A program made the translations under genes and the position numbers. Positions 16,344 through 23,201 of a stretch of 45,886 nucleotides of DNA are shown here, piece after piece (position 1 is the stretch's first letter; the number at the start of each line of letters is the position of its first letter). Source of the DNA: Phycisphaerales bacterium (GTDB lineage: Bacteria > Planctomycetota > Phycisphaerae > Tepidisphaerales > Tepidisphaeraceae); the NCBI GenBank assembly GCA_025361735.1, contig JANYKD010000436.1:1-45886 (forward strand). Reading direction: 5' to 3'. The notes beneath the pieces are model-generated. The model was not told where the DNA came from, made no database searches, and was given only the letters and a program-made list of their open reading frames with translations.

Positions 16344-16619
16344 ATGGCACGCCTGTTTCGGTGGAACATCTGGAACGTTGAGCACATTGCCGAGCATGGC
16401 GTTTCCGTTGAAGAGGCGGAATATGTTATCGACGCGCAATCGCCGCCGTGGCCCGAGAAGATTGAGAACGACAAACGACGCGTCTGGGGCCGAACCGTTG
16501 AAGGTCGATACCTTCAAGTCATTTACATCTTCGATCCGCCGGGCGTCGTGTATGTCATCCACGCTCGCGAACTGACTGATCGGGAGAAGCGACAATGCCG
16601 AAAACGAAACCGCCAATGA
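16344..16619 (+). CDS. brnT: BrnT-family (DUF497) toxin
   Basis: This 91-residue protein starts at the ATG at 16344. It shows the family pattern FRWNIWNVEHIAEHGVS then EEAEYVI, a beta-rich middle (RRVWGRTVEGRYLQVIYIF) and the C-terminal HARELTDREKRQ. BrnT toxins are RelE-fold ribonucleases that inhibit translation and are held by a DNA-binding antitoxin encoded downstream, which is the arrangement here. A non-ATG start 6 codons earlier is possible but lies within the predicted promoter. The gene overlaps the antitoxin by 25 bases. Family membership is confident from motifs; activity is inferred. Confidence 0.82.
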   Translation: MARLFRWNIWNVEHIAEHGVSVEEAEYVIDAQSPPWPEKIENDKRRVWGRTVEGRYLQVIYIFDPPGVVYVIHARELTDREKRQCRKRNRQ

Positions 16620-16933
16620 AGGCCAAGCCGTACAGCCAAATGACAACTGCCGAACTGCGCCACGTCACAAGGCGGTTCGACGATCCGGCATACCAACCGC
16701 CGACCCAGCCGATGACACCGGAAGATCGCAAGATGGAAGCACTGGCCGAATCGCTGGCCGCAGTCGCCAAACGTGGGGGACGGCCGCGCATCGGACTTGG
16801 TGCCGAGCGAGTGCAGATTGCCTTGGAACGTGGTCTCTTGGCCGCCGCCGGGGATTATGCTCGCCGACACAAATTGAGCCGATCCAAGTTGATTGCCGAA
16901 GCATTGAAGATGTTTCTGGCGCACGCGGCGTAG
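16595..16933 (+). CDS. Ribbon-helix-helix antitoxin partner of BrnT
   Basis: This 112-residue protein starts at 16595 within the toxin gene, behind GGGAGAAG. The N-terminal two thirds are charged and probably flexible (SQMTTAELRHVTRRFDDPAY, where BrnA-type antitoxins wrap the toxin). The C-terminus ARRHKLSRSKLIAEALKMFL fits a CopG/ribbon-helix-helix segment, so it should bind the operon promoter and autoregulate it. Position and overlap make it the antitoxin, though its sequence is not a canonical BrnA. Confidence 0.75.
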   Translation: MPKTKPPMKAKPYSQMTTAELRHVTRRFDDPAYQPPTQPMTPEDRKMEALAESLAAVAKRGGRPRIGLGAERVQIALERGLLAAAGDYARRHKLSRSKLIAEALKMFLAHAA

Positions 16934-16961
16934 TCTGTCTTCATCGCGCAAGGAGTCCCTC

Positions 16962-17864
16962 ATGTCTCAGCTTTCCCGTCGTTCATTCGTGGCCGCTTCC
17001 GCCGTCGCCGTGGGTGCTTTGGGATTGCCCGCGGTTTACGCGGCCGGTTCCACGCGGAAGTTGGTCATGATTGCCGGAACACAGTCGCACGGCCCGGGGG
17101 AACATGAATTCAACGCGGGCGTGCAACTGCTCCATAAATGCCTGGGGTCGGTGAAGAATCTGGAGATCGCGGTCAATCTCAACGGGTATCCGAAGGACGA
17201 GGCGATCTTCAATGGCGCCGACGCCATCTTCATCTACTGCGACGGCGGCGGTGGGCATCCGCTGGTCCAGGGGAACCGGCTGGAGACGATCAACGGTCTC
17301 ATGAACAAGGGCGTGAGCCTGGTGTGCGCCCACTTCGCGGTCGAAGTGCCCAAGGACAAGGGCGGCAAGCAGTTCAAGGAATGGATCGGCGGGTACTACG
17401 AGGACAAGTACTCGTGCAACCCGATGTGGGTGCCGGAGTACCGGGAGTTCCCGGATCACCCGATCGCCAAGGGCGTGCATTCGTACGGCATCCGCGACGA
17501 GTGGTATTTCAACATGCGCTTCCGCGAGGAGATGAAGGGCATCACCCCGATCCTGACGGCCAAGCCGTCGGACGCCGTGCGCAATGGTCCGTATGTCTGG
17601 CCGGCCGGCCCGTATTCGCACATCCAGGAAGCGGCTGGCAGGGCCGAGCACATGATGTGGTGCGTCGAACGCCCCGACGGCGGCCGGGGCTGCGGGTTTA
17701 CCGGCGGGCATTACCACCGGAACTGGATGGAGGACAACTTCCGCAAGGTCGTGTTGAACTCGCTCGTCTGGGCCGCCAAGCTCGATGTGCCGGCGACGGG
17801 GATCGAGTCGACGGTGACGGAAGACGAGATCAAGGCGAATCTGGATGCGAAGAAGGCAAGGTAG
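16962..17864 (+). CDS. ThuA-like protein with Tat signal
   Basis: This 300-residue protein starts at 16962 with AAGGAG upstream. The N-terminus SRRSFVAASAVAVGALGLPA is a twin-arginine signal. The rest is a ThuA/glutamine-amidotransferase-like fold: KLVMIAGTQSHGPGEHEF at the start, FIYCDGGGGHPL, VCAHFAVEVP and GGHYHRNW near the end. ThuA-type proteins are tied to trehalose or other sugar utilisation, and secreted planctomycete versions are common, but their reaction is uncertain. The last codons (KKAR and stop) are part of a GGTAAAA-type repeat tract that continues downstream. Confidence 0.85.
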   Translation: MSQLSRRSFVAASAVAVGALGLPAVYAAGSTRKLVMIAGTQSHGPGEHEFNAGVQLLHKCLGSVKNLEIAVNLNGYPKDEAIFNGADAIFIYCDGGGGHPLVQGNRLETINGLMNKGVSLVCAHFAVEVPKDKGGKQFKEWIGGYYEDKYSCNPMWVPEYREFPDHPIAKGVHSYGIRDEWYFNMRFREEMKGITPILTAKPSDAVRNGPYVWPAGPYSHIQEAAGRAEHMMWCVERPDGGRGCGFTGGHYHRNWMEDNFRKVVLNSLVWAAKLDVPATGIESTVTEDEIKANLDAKKAR

Positions 17865-17985
17865 AAGGCAAAAGGTAAAAGGTAAAGGGTAAAAGAGAGG
17901 AGAGAGAACACAAAACTCAACGCTTCTTGTTTTTTCTTTTCCCTTTTACCTTTTACCTTTTACCTTCTACCTTTTCCTTGCCTTC
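17851..17985. repeat. GGTAAAA-type array folded as a long inverted repeat
   Basis: The left arm (17851-17899) is built of AAGGTAAAAGG words and the right arm (17934-17985) of the complementary CCTTTTACC words, so the transcript can form an imperfect stem of about 45 bp. A run of T (GTTTTTTCTTTT, 17929-17940) lies at the start of the right arm. It overlaps the stop of the ThuA-like gene and ends 17 bases before the next gene, so it could serve as its terminator. Confidence 0.75.
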
Positions 17986-18002
17986 CGCTACCATGCCGGC
18001 CG

Positions 18003-19697
18003 ATGTTGAATGAGCCTGTGAAATATCGCTGGGGCACGGCCCTGGCGGTCGTGGTGCTGCTGGGTGTCTACCTGGCCGGCAACAATCGCGTGGGACTGTG
18101 GGACCGCGACGAGCCTCGCTACGCGCAGACTTCCAAGCAGATGTTGCTCAACCGCCCGTCCGACTGGGTCGTACCCCGATTGCTGGACCAGGTCCGCACC
18201 GCCAAGCCGATCTTCATCTACTGGTGCGAGGCTGCGTCGATGAGACTGCTCGGTCCCACGGACTTCGCCGCGCGGCTGCCGTCGGGCCTGGGCATGGCAG
18301 GGACACTGGCGCTCATGGGCCTGGTGGTGGGCCGATGGCTGGGGTGGAAACGGGGGTTCTGGACGGTCGTCGTCCTGGGTACGAGCGGCCTGGCGATCGC
18401 CGCCGGGAAGATGTGCATCACCGACGCCGTCCTGCTGTTCTGGGTGACGCTGGCGCAGGTGAGTCTCTGTGCGATCTACCTGGGAAACAGCGACTGGCGC
18501 GTGGCGATGCTGATGTGGGTGGCCGCGGGAATGGCGATTCTGACCAAAGGACCGGTCATACTGGCGGTTTCGGGGATGACCGTGGTGGTGCTGGCGGTGA
18601 TGGATGTCGCACGGCGGCGGTGCGAGTCAATCGATCCCACTGCCTGGTGGCGCCCGCTGGTGTGGCTGCGACGGACGCGGCCACTCGTCGGGCTCATCCT
18701 CGTCCTGCTGATCTGTTCACCCTGGCTGGTGATGGTCCATCTGCGTGAGCCGACGTTCCTGCCCAAGGCGATCGGGCACGAGATCGTCAACCGCGCCTCC
18801 AAGGCGCTCGAAGGCCACAAAGGTCCGCCGGGATATTACCTCGTGACCATCTGGGGCACGTTCATGCCCTGGAGCCTGATGCTCATTGCCGTGCTCGTCG
18901 TCGCCTGGCGGAACCGCCGCCGGCCAATCGTGCGCTTCTCACTGGCGGCCATCATCGGGCCCTGGCTGCTCATGGAAGTCGTGCAGACCAAACTGGCCCA
19001 CTACATCCTGCCGGTGTTTCCGCCGCTGGCACTGCTGACGGCCGATCTGGTCGTCCGCTGCGTGCAAGGCCGGCACAACGACCTGACGCGGCGGCTGAAC
19101 GTCGTGCCGGTGAGCATCTGGTCGCTGGCGGTGGCCGCGGCCGGCTTCGCCGGGTTTGCAGGTGCGCTGAAGTTTCCGGAGTATCGCGGAGCACTGATGG
19201 TCCCGTCGGTGGTGCTCGCAAGCCTGGGTGTGGCATGGGCGGCCGTGGTGTGGACCCTGTGGCTGCGAAGATCCATCGAACGCGCGATGTTCGCGATGGC
19301 CGCCGGGATGGTTGTCGTGCTGATGTGGGTGTATCTGATCTACCTGCCAAGCGCCAGGTTCATGTGGCTACCGCAGCAGATCGGCGAAGTGCTGAATCGC
19401 GAAGGGGCGACGCAGACGGGCGATGTGAGCATGATCCTCTACCAGGAGGATTCGCTCTACTGGTATCAGGGCGGCACGATCGCCAAGCCGGACGACGACT
19501 ACTTCCGCGTCACGCCAACTCCGAAATGGTGCCGCTGGGTCGTGCTATCGGATGACCTTTGGCGAAGGCTGCCCGCGGACGTCCATGCCGAATACGAAGA
19601 GATCGCCCGGCGGCACGGGCTGGCCTATGCGGACCGGATGAAGGTGCTGGATGTGGTGGTGATTCGCCGGCGGACTCACCAGGGAACACGCCCGTGA
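18003..19697 (+). CDS. ArnT/PMT-like lipid-linked sugar glycosyltransferase
   Basis: This 564-residue polytopic membrane protein starts at 18003. After the first helix it has NRVGLWDRDEPRYAQTSKQM; the acidic DRDEPRYA motif is the catalytic loop of the ArnT/protein-mannosyltransferase (GT-C, GT83) superfamily. About 11-12 helices follow to residue 455, then a roughly 110-residue C-terminal soluble domain (LNREGATQTGDVSMILY...). These enzymes use polyprenyl-phosphate sugars to modify lipid A or other cell-surface acceptors outside the membrane. The acceptor here is unknown. It stands alone between two repeat- or spacer-separated genes. Confidence 0.88.
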   Translation: MLNEPVKYRWGTALAVVVLLGVYLAGNNRVGLWDRDEPRYAQTSKQMLLNRPSDWVVPRLLDQVRTAKPIFIYWCEAASMRLLGPTDFAARLPSGLGMAGTLALMGLVVGRWLGWKRGFWTVVVLGTSGLAIAAGKMCITDAVLLFWVTLAQVSLCAIYLGNSDWRVAMLMWVAAGMAILTKGPVILAVSGMTVVVLAVMDVARRRCESIDPTAWWRPLVWLRRTRPLVGLILVLLICSPWLVMVHLREPTFLPKAIGHEIVNRASKALEGHKGPPGYYLVTIWGTFMPWSLMLIAVLVVAWRNRRRPIVRFSLAAIIGPWLLMEVVQTKLAHYILPVFPPLALLTADLVVRCVQGRHNDLTRRLNVVPVSIWSLAVAAAGFAGFAGALKFPEYRGALMVPSVVLASLGVAWAAVVWTLWLRRSIERAMFAMAAGMVVVLMWVYLIYLPSARFMWLPQQIGEVLNREGATQTGDVSMILYQEDSLYWYQGGTIAKPDDDYFRVTPTPKWCRWVVLSDDLWRRLPADVHAEYEEIARRHGLAYADRMKVLDVVVIRRRTHQGTRP

Positions 19698-19835
19698 CCG
19701 TCGGCCGCGATTCCCCACAGTCTGAGCCCCCAGCCAGGTTCGCGAACGCCACGCGGCGTACACTTTCCGCTTTCCCTCCCTTTTCCACTTCCGCGCACGC
19801 TGTGTAGCCGCTATAGTTGTAGATCAGGGAAACCA

Positions 19836-20966
19836 ATGGTTCTGCAAGTTCTACGAGCGCTCTTTGTCCTTTTGATGGCCGGCGTAGGCTGGTTCTTTCT
19901 CCAGCATCGCTCGCTGCCGTTCGGCGACGCGACGTGGTTGTCCCTGACCATCACCATCTCCATCGCTGTCCTTTTCATCTGCATCGACATCCTTTCGCCC
20001 CGCAAGAAACTGGCGATTTTCTCGGGTACGTTCCTCGGGCTCATCGTCGGCATTATGACCTCCTACGCCCTGAGCTTCGTGGTGCGGTTGCTGGTCGATC
20101 AGTTCATGCCCGTGGCCTCCGACACCGGCGGCCGCATCACCGCCCAGATGATCCAGGCCCGTCACGACGGCATCATTATGTTCGTCAACGTCGTCGCCGG
20201 CATCACCTGCTGCTACCTGGCCATCAGCTTCATTCTCCAAACCAAGGATGATTTCCGCTTCATCATCCCCTACGTGGAGTTCACCCGGCAGATCCGCGGC
20301 CCGCGCCCGATGATCGTGGACACCAGCATCCTCATCGACGGCCGGCTCCCGGAGATTGTCGCCACGGGAATCATCGAGACCCGACTGCTCGTGCCGCGTT
20401 TTGTCCTCCAGGAACTCCAGACGGTCGCCGACAGCGCCGACAAACTCAAGCGCAATCGCGGCCGCCGGGGCCTGGAGATCCTCAATAAGCTTCAGGGCAA
20501 CCGCAAGGTGGAGGTCATCCTCTATGAGTGGTCGCGGCCAGGCTCCGAGCAACTTGTCGCCGACGAAAAGCTCATGTCCATGGCCAAGGAACTCAACGGC
20601 CGCCTGCTGACCAACGATTACAATCTCTCCAAAGTCGCTCAGGTCCGCGGCATCGACGCCGTCAACCTCAACGACCTCGCCTCGTGCCTGCGACCCGTGG
20701 CGCTGCCGGGCGAGAAGATGATGGTCCACCTCGTCAAGCTCGGCGAGGAATCGTCGCAGGCGGTCGGATACCTTGATGATGGAACCATGGTCGTGGTGGA
20801 CAATGGCCGCAGCCATCTGAATGAGGATGTCGAGGTCACCGTAACCAATGCGCTGCAGACATCCACCGGCCGGATGATTTTCGCCCGCCTCGGTGACAAC
20901 GGCGCCAAGCCGCGCCGCCATCCCGATAAAGCTCCCGCTTCGGAATCTCCTTCACACCCGGCATGA
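19836..20966 (+). CDS. Membrane PIN-TRAM domain protein (YacL-like)
   Basis: This 376-residue protein has four N-terminal membrane helices (within residues 1-137). A PIN nuclease domain follows (MIVDTSILIDGRLPEI with D162 as first acidic residue, later ELQTVADSAD and LLTNDYNLSKVA). After it is a TRAM RNA-binding-like domain (about 295-350, MVHLVKLGEESSQAVGYLDDG). The architecture matches Bacillus YacL, which also lies directly before ispD. The stop overlaps the ispD start as ATGA. A role in RNA processing at the membrane is a family-based guess. The start is supported only by a weak AGGGA. Confidence 0.88.
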   Translation: MVLQVLRALFVLLMAGVGWFFLQHRSLPFGDATWLSLTITISIAVLFICIDILSPRKKLAIFSGTFLGLIVGIMTSYALSFVVRLLVDQFMPVASDTGGRITAQMIQARHDGIIMFVNVVAGITCCYLAISFILQTKDDFRFIIPYVEFTRQIRGPRPMIVDTSILIDGRLPEIVATGIIETRLLVPRFVLQELQTVADSADKLKRNRGRRGLEILNKLQGNRKVEVILYEWSRPGSEQLVADEKLMSMAKELNGRLLTNDYNLSKVAQVRGIDAVNLNDLASCLRPVALPGEKMMVHLVKLGEESSQAVGYLDDGTMVVVDNGRSHLNEDVEVTVTNALQTSTGRMIFARLGDNGAKPRRHPDKAPASESPSHPA

Positions 20967-21640
20967 CTCCCTTTTCCGTGGTAATCCCGGCCGCCGGCAG
21001 ATCCGTCCGATTCGGCGGATCGAAGAACAAGCTGTTTGAAACGCTGGCCGGGCGCAGTGTGCTCCAGCGCGCCCTCGACCCGTTCCTGGCCCGTCCGGAT
21101 GTCGTCGAGATCATCATCCCTTGCAGCGACGAACGGTCGATCCATCAGGCCCTCGGTAACGAGACTGACGCGCGGATTCGCCTCTGCCCGGGTGGCCCGA
21201 GTCGCGCCCACAGCGTCCTGGCTGGGGTCCGACTGACCCGACCCGATATCACGCTGGTGGCCATTCACGACGCCGCCCGGCCGCTGCTGTCGCAGGAGAT
21301 CATCGACCGCACACTGCTGGCCGCCGAGATCCGTGGCGCCGCCGTCCCGGCCATGCCCATGCACCTGACCGTAAAAGAAGCCATCGGCCCCCTGCCCGCG
21401 CGCGTGCTTCGCACCATCCCGCGGCAGACACTCTGGACGATGCAGACGCCGCAGATCATCCGCCGCCGGTCGTTGCTGGAAGCGTACGACTGTTGCCCCC
21501 TGCCACTTGACCAGGTCACCGATGACGTGCAACTCATCGAACTGGCCGGCGGCGAAGTCTGGCTGGTCGACGGCGAGGAACGGAATCTCAAGATCACGAC
21601 GCAGATGGATTTACTCCTAGCCGAGCGCCTGCTGGCGTGA
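20963..21640 (+). CDS. ispD: 2-C-methyl-D-erythritol 4-phosphate cytidylyltransferase
   Basis: This 225-residue protein has the expected family length. It catalyses CTP + MEP to CDP-ME in the non-mevalonate isoprenoid pathway. Visible motifs are the nucleotide loop PAAGRSVRFGGSKNKLF, CPGGPSRAHSVLAG, IHDAARPLLS, TVKEA, RQTLWTMQTPQ and TDDVQLIELAGGEV. It overlaps the PIN-TRAM gene by 4 bases and precedes tRNA-Leu. The isoprenoid synthase gene lies 20 kb away. Confidence 0.95.
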   Translation: MTPFSVVIPAAGRSVRFGGSKNKLFETLAGRSVLQRALDPFLARPDVVEIIIPCSDERSIHQALGNETDARIRLCPGGPSRAHSVLAGVRLTRPDITLVAIHDAARPLLSQEIIDRTLLAAEIRGAAVPAMPMHLTVKEAIGPLPARVLRTIPRQTLWTMQTPQIIRRRSLLEAYDCCPLPLDQVTDDVQLIELAGGEVWLVDGEERNLKITTQMDLLLAERLLA

Positions 21641-21673
21641 ACGGGCTTCGTATCGTAGGCTATCAGGCTTAGA

Positions 21674-21756
21674 GCCCCCGTGGCGGAACGGCAGACGCTA
21701 CGGACTTAAAATCCGTTGACCGTAAGGTCGTGCGGGTTCGACTCCCGCCGGGGGCA
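21674..21756 (+). tRNA. tRNA-Leu (anticodon UAA)
   Basis: The acceptor stem GCCCCCG pairs with CGGGGGC with discriminator A. The anticodon arm ACGGA-CTTAAAA-TCCGT gives anticodon UAA. A class II variable arm (around TGACCGTAAGGTCG) and a T arm GCGGG-TTCGACT-CCCGC are present. CCA is not encoded. Confidence 0.96.
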
Positions 21757-21760
21757 GTAA

Positions 21761-21794
21761 CGACGAAAACCTCGGAAAAACCGGGGTTTTGTCG
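21761..21794 (+). terminator. Hairpin after tRNA-Leu
   Basis: CGACGAAAACCTCGG pairs with CCGGGGTTTTGTCG (one bulge, one G-U pair) around an A-rich loop, 4 bases after the tRNA. No long T tract follows, so termination may rely on the stem or mark the 3' processing region. Confidence 0.55.
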
Positions 21795-21890
21795 TTGGTA
21801 CACATGCCGATTTTCGGCTGGATTTCCAAGGCCAAAGGGATGCGGGACGGATTTCCCGGAAACCGGCCTCCTGCTCTGCACACCGGACGG

Positions 21891-22928
21891 CTACAGCACC
21901 TTCTGCATCCGTGTGCGTTTGTCAAATGTGTCCATTTGGGCACTATTGATTCCGTCGCCGCCATCCACCGTGTCTCGGGCGCTGTTGCGACAATAGATCG
22001 TGTCGTTGCCGGCCCCTGCATCGATCGTTGCACCGATCACGCCTTTGCCCAGTGTGATGCGATCATTGCCGGCCATCCCAAGAATGCTGATGCGTTTGAC
22101 TGCCGTCTTCGCGAATGAACGTGTCATCGTGTTGACATTGATGACGAGGTTTCCGGAACTGATTCCAAGGCGAATGGTGTCGGCAGCACTCGTGCCTTGG
22201 ACGCCAAGGGCGCCGGTTGCGGCATTGAACGTGATGCTGGGCGTCCGCACGTATCTCAACGTCACCGCGGCGCCGGCAAGGAACGATGGGGTGACGGGTT
22301 CGGCGTTGTCCTCAAGCCAAATGGCCGGAATCGCCGAGGTGCGAGGCCGAAAGGCGATGCGGGTGACGCCATCGTGGAGGGCGGTGACAGTGTACGTCAG
22401 ACTGGCAATGCGGAAGCTGTTGCACGCGCCTTTGACGGTTCCTGCAACCACGTATTTCCCGGCCCGGGCGGCGAAGAAGGCGCCGCCGTTGCTGTTGTCG
22501 TTGCTGCCCACGTCCAGGCTGCCATCCGCAGGTGAACTGAGATCCTGCACTCGCCCCGACTGCGATCCCAGGGCATTGAACGGTGCCAGTGGTGTGGCGG
22601 AGAGATTGCCCGACGAGGCGCCCGTGCCGGTCGTGATGCTGCTCAGGAAAGATCCCGTCACGGTTGCCACTCCGTCGTTCGCGCCTTTCGCGTCCTTGCC
22701 GCGCACAACGGCCCATACGTCCATCTTGATCTTCTGGCCGACGGCGGTGATCTCGGCCGATTGGCTGCCGCCACTGAGACGCAGGTCCACCGTAAGACTG
22801 AGCAATTGCCGGGATTCGAGGGACTCGAACTGGCATGCGCGGGCGTGGCGGCGCCAAGCCCTTGTGTGCGCCCTGGCATGGATTGATGCTTCGGCAGGTT
22901 CGGTCAAACGCTTAAGGAAGTCCAGCAT
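21891..22928 (-). CDS. LExRxLL surface protein with calcium-binding RTX-like repeats
   Basis: I start at the ATG at 22928, which has GAGGA 5 bases upstream (345 residues); ATGs at 22940 and 23093 are possible but less supported. After a basic, non-hydrophobic N-terminus comes FESLESRQLLS (around residues 36-46), a form of the planctomycete LEPR-XLL sorting motif. The middle is beta-rich and Ser/Gly/Thr-rich. The C-terminus has hemolysin-type nonapeptide repeats (GMAGNDRITLG, GAGNDTIYC, DGGDGINSA) that bind calcium in beta-roll proteins. The protein is probably cell-surface or exported. It is divergent from the first giant protein with 273 bases between. Confidence 0.8.
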   Translation of the reverse strand: MLDFLKRLTEPAEASIHARAHTRAWRRHARACQFESLESRQLLSLTVDLRLSGGSQSAEITAVGQKIKMDVWAVVRGKDAKGANDGVATVTGSFLSSITTGTGASSGNLSATPLAPFNALGSQSGRVQDLSSPADGSLDVGSNDNSNGGAFFAARAGKYVVAGTVKGACNSFRIASLTYTVTALHDGVTRIAFRPRTSAIPAIWLEDNAEPVTPSFLAGAAVTLRYVRTPSITFNAATGALGVQGTSAADTIRLGISSGNLVINVNTMTRSFAKTAVKRISILGMAGNDRITLGKGVIGATIDAGAGNDTIYCRNSARDTVDGGDGINSAQMDTFDKRTRMQKVL

Positions 22929-23075
22929 CGAAGTCCTCATCGTCGCGCCAGGTACAGAGCCTACACAGGGTTGAGACTGTTCGCAATCAAAAAGTACCGC
23001 CGCCGCTGAACAAGTGACGGGAATCGCCGTGTCGTGGCGAGCGACGCGACCCTGCGTCGTCTGTGGGGATTTTGT

Positions 23076-23103
23076 TTGACCCGATATTCTCACATTCTAT
23101 ACT
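23076..23103 (+). promoter_or_regulatory. Promoter of the first giant surface-protein gene
   Basis: TTGACC (23076-23081), a 16-base spacer, and TATACT (23098-23103): a strong sigma70-like pair in an AT-richer patch. Predicted transcription start near 23110, giving a leader of about 90 bases. Confidence 0.6.
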
Positions 23104-23114
23104 GATGCCTTGAA

Positions 23115-23190
23115 GGACTGACCGGGTTGCTGTAAGCAAGTCAGTCCACAATCACCTCTGGGCGGGCAGTCCGGCCGCCAGTAATTGTGG
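23115..23190 (+). promoter_or_regulatory. Structured 5' leader with two overlapping hairpins
   Basis: Hairpin 1 pairs GGACTGAC (23115-23122) with GTCAGTCC (23140-23147). Hairpin 2 pairs CCACAAT (23146-23152) with ATTGTGG (23184-23190) and holds an inner CTGG(G)CGG/CCGCCAG stem. The two share bases 23146-23147. The foot of hairpin 2 contains the first GG of the GGAG ribosome site (23189-23192), so folding could mask translation of the gene at 23202. Confidence 0.5.
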
Positions 23191-23201
23191 AGATTTGAGC
23201 C

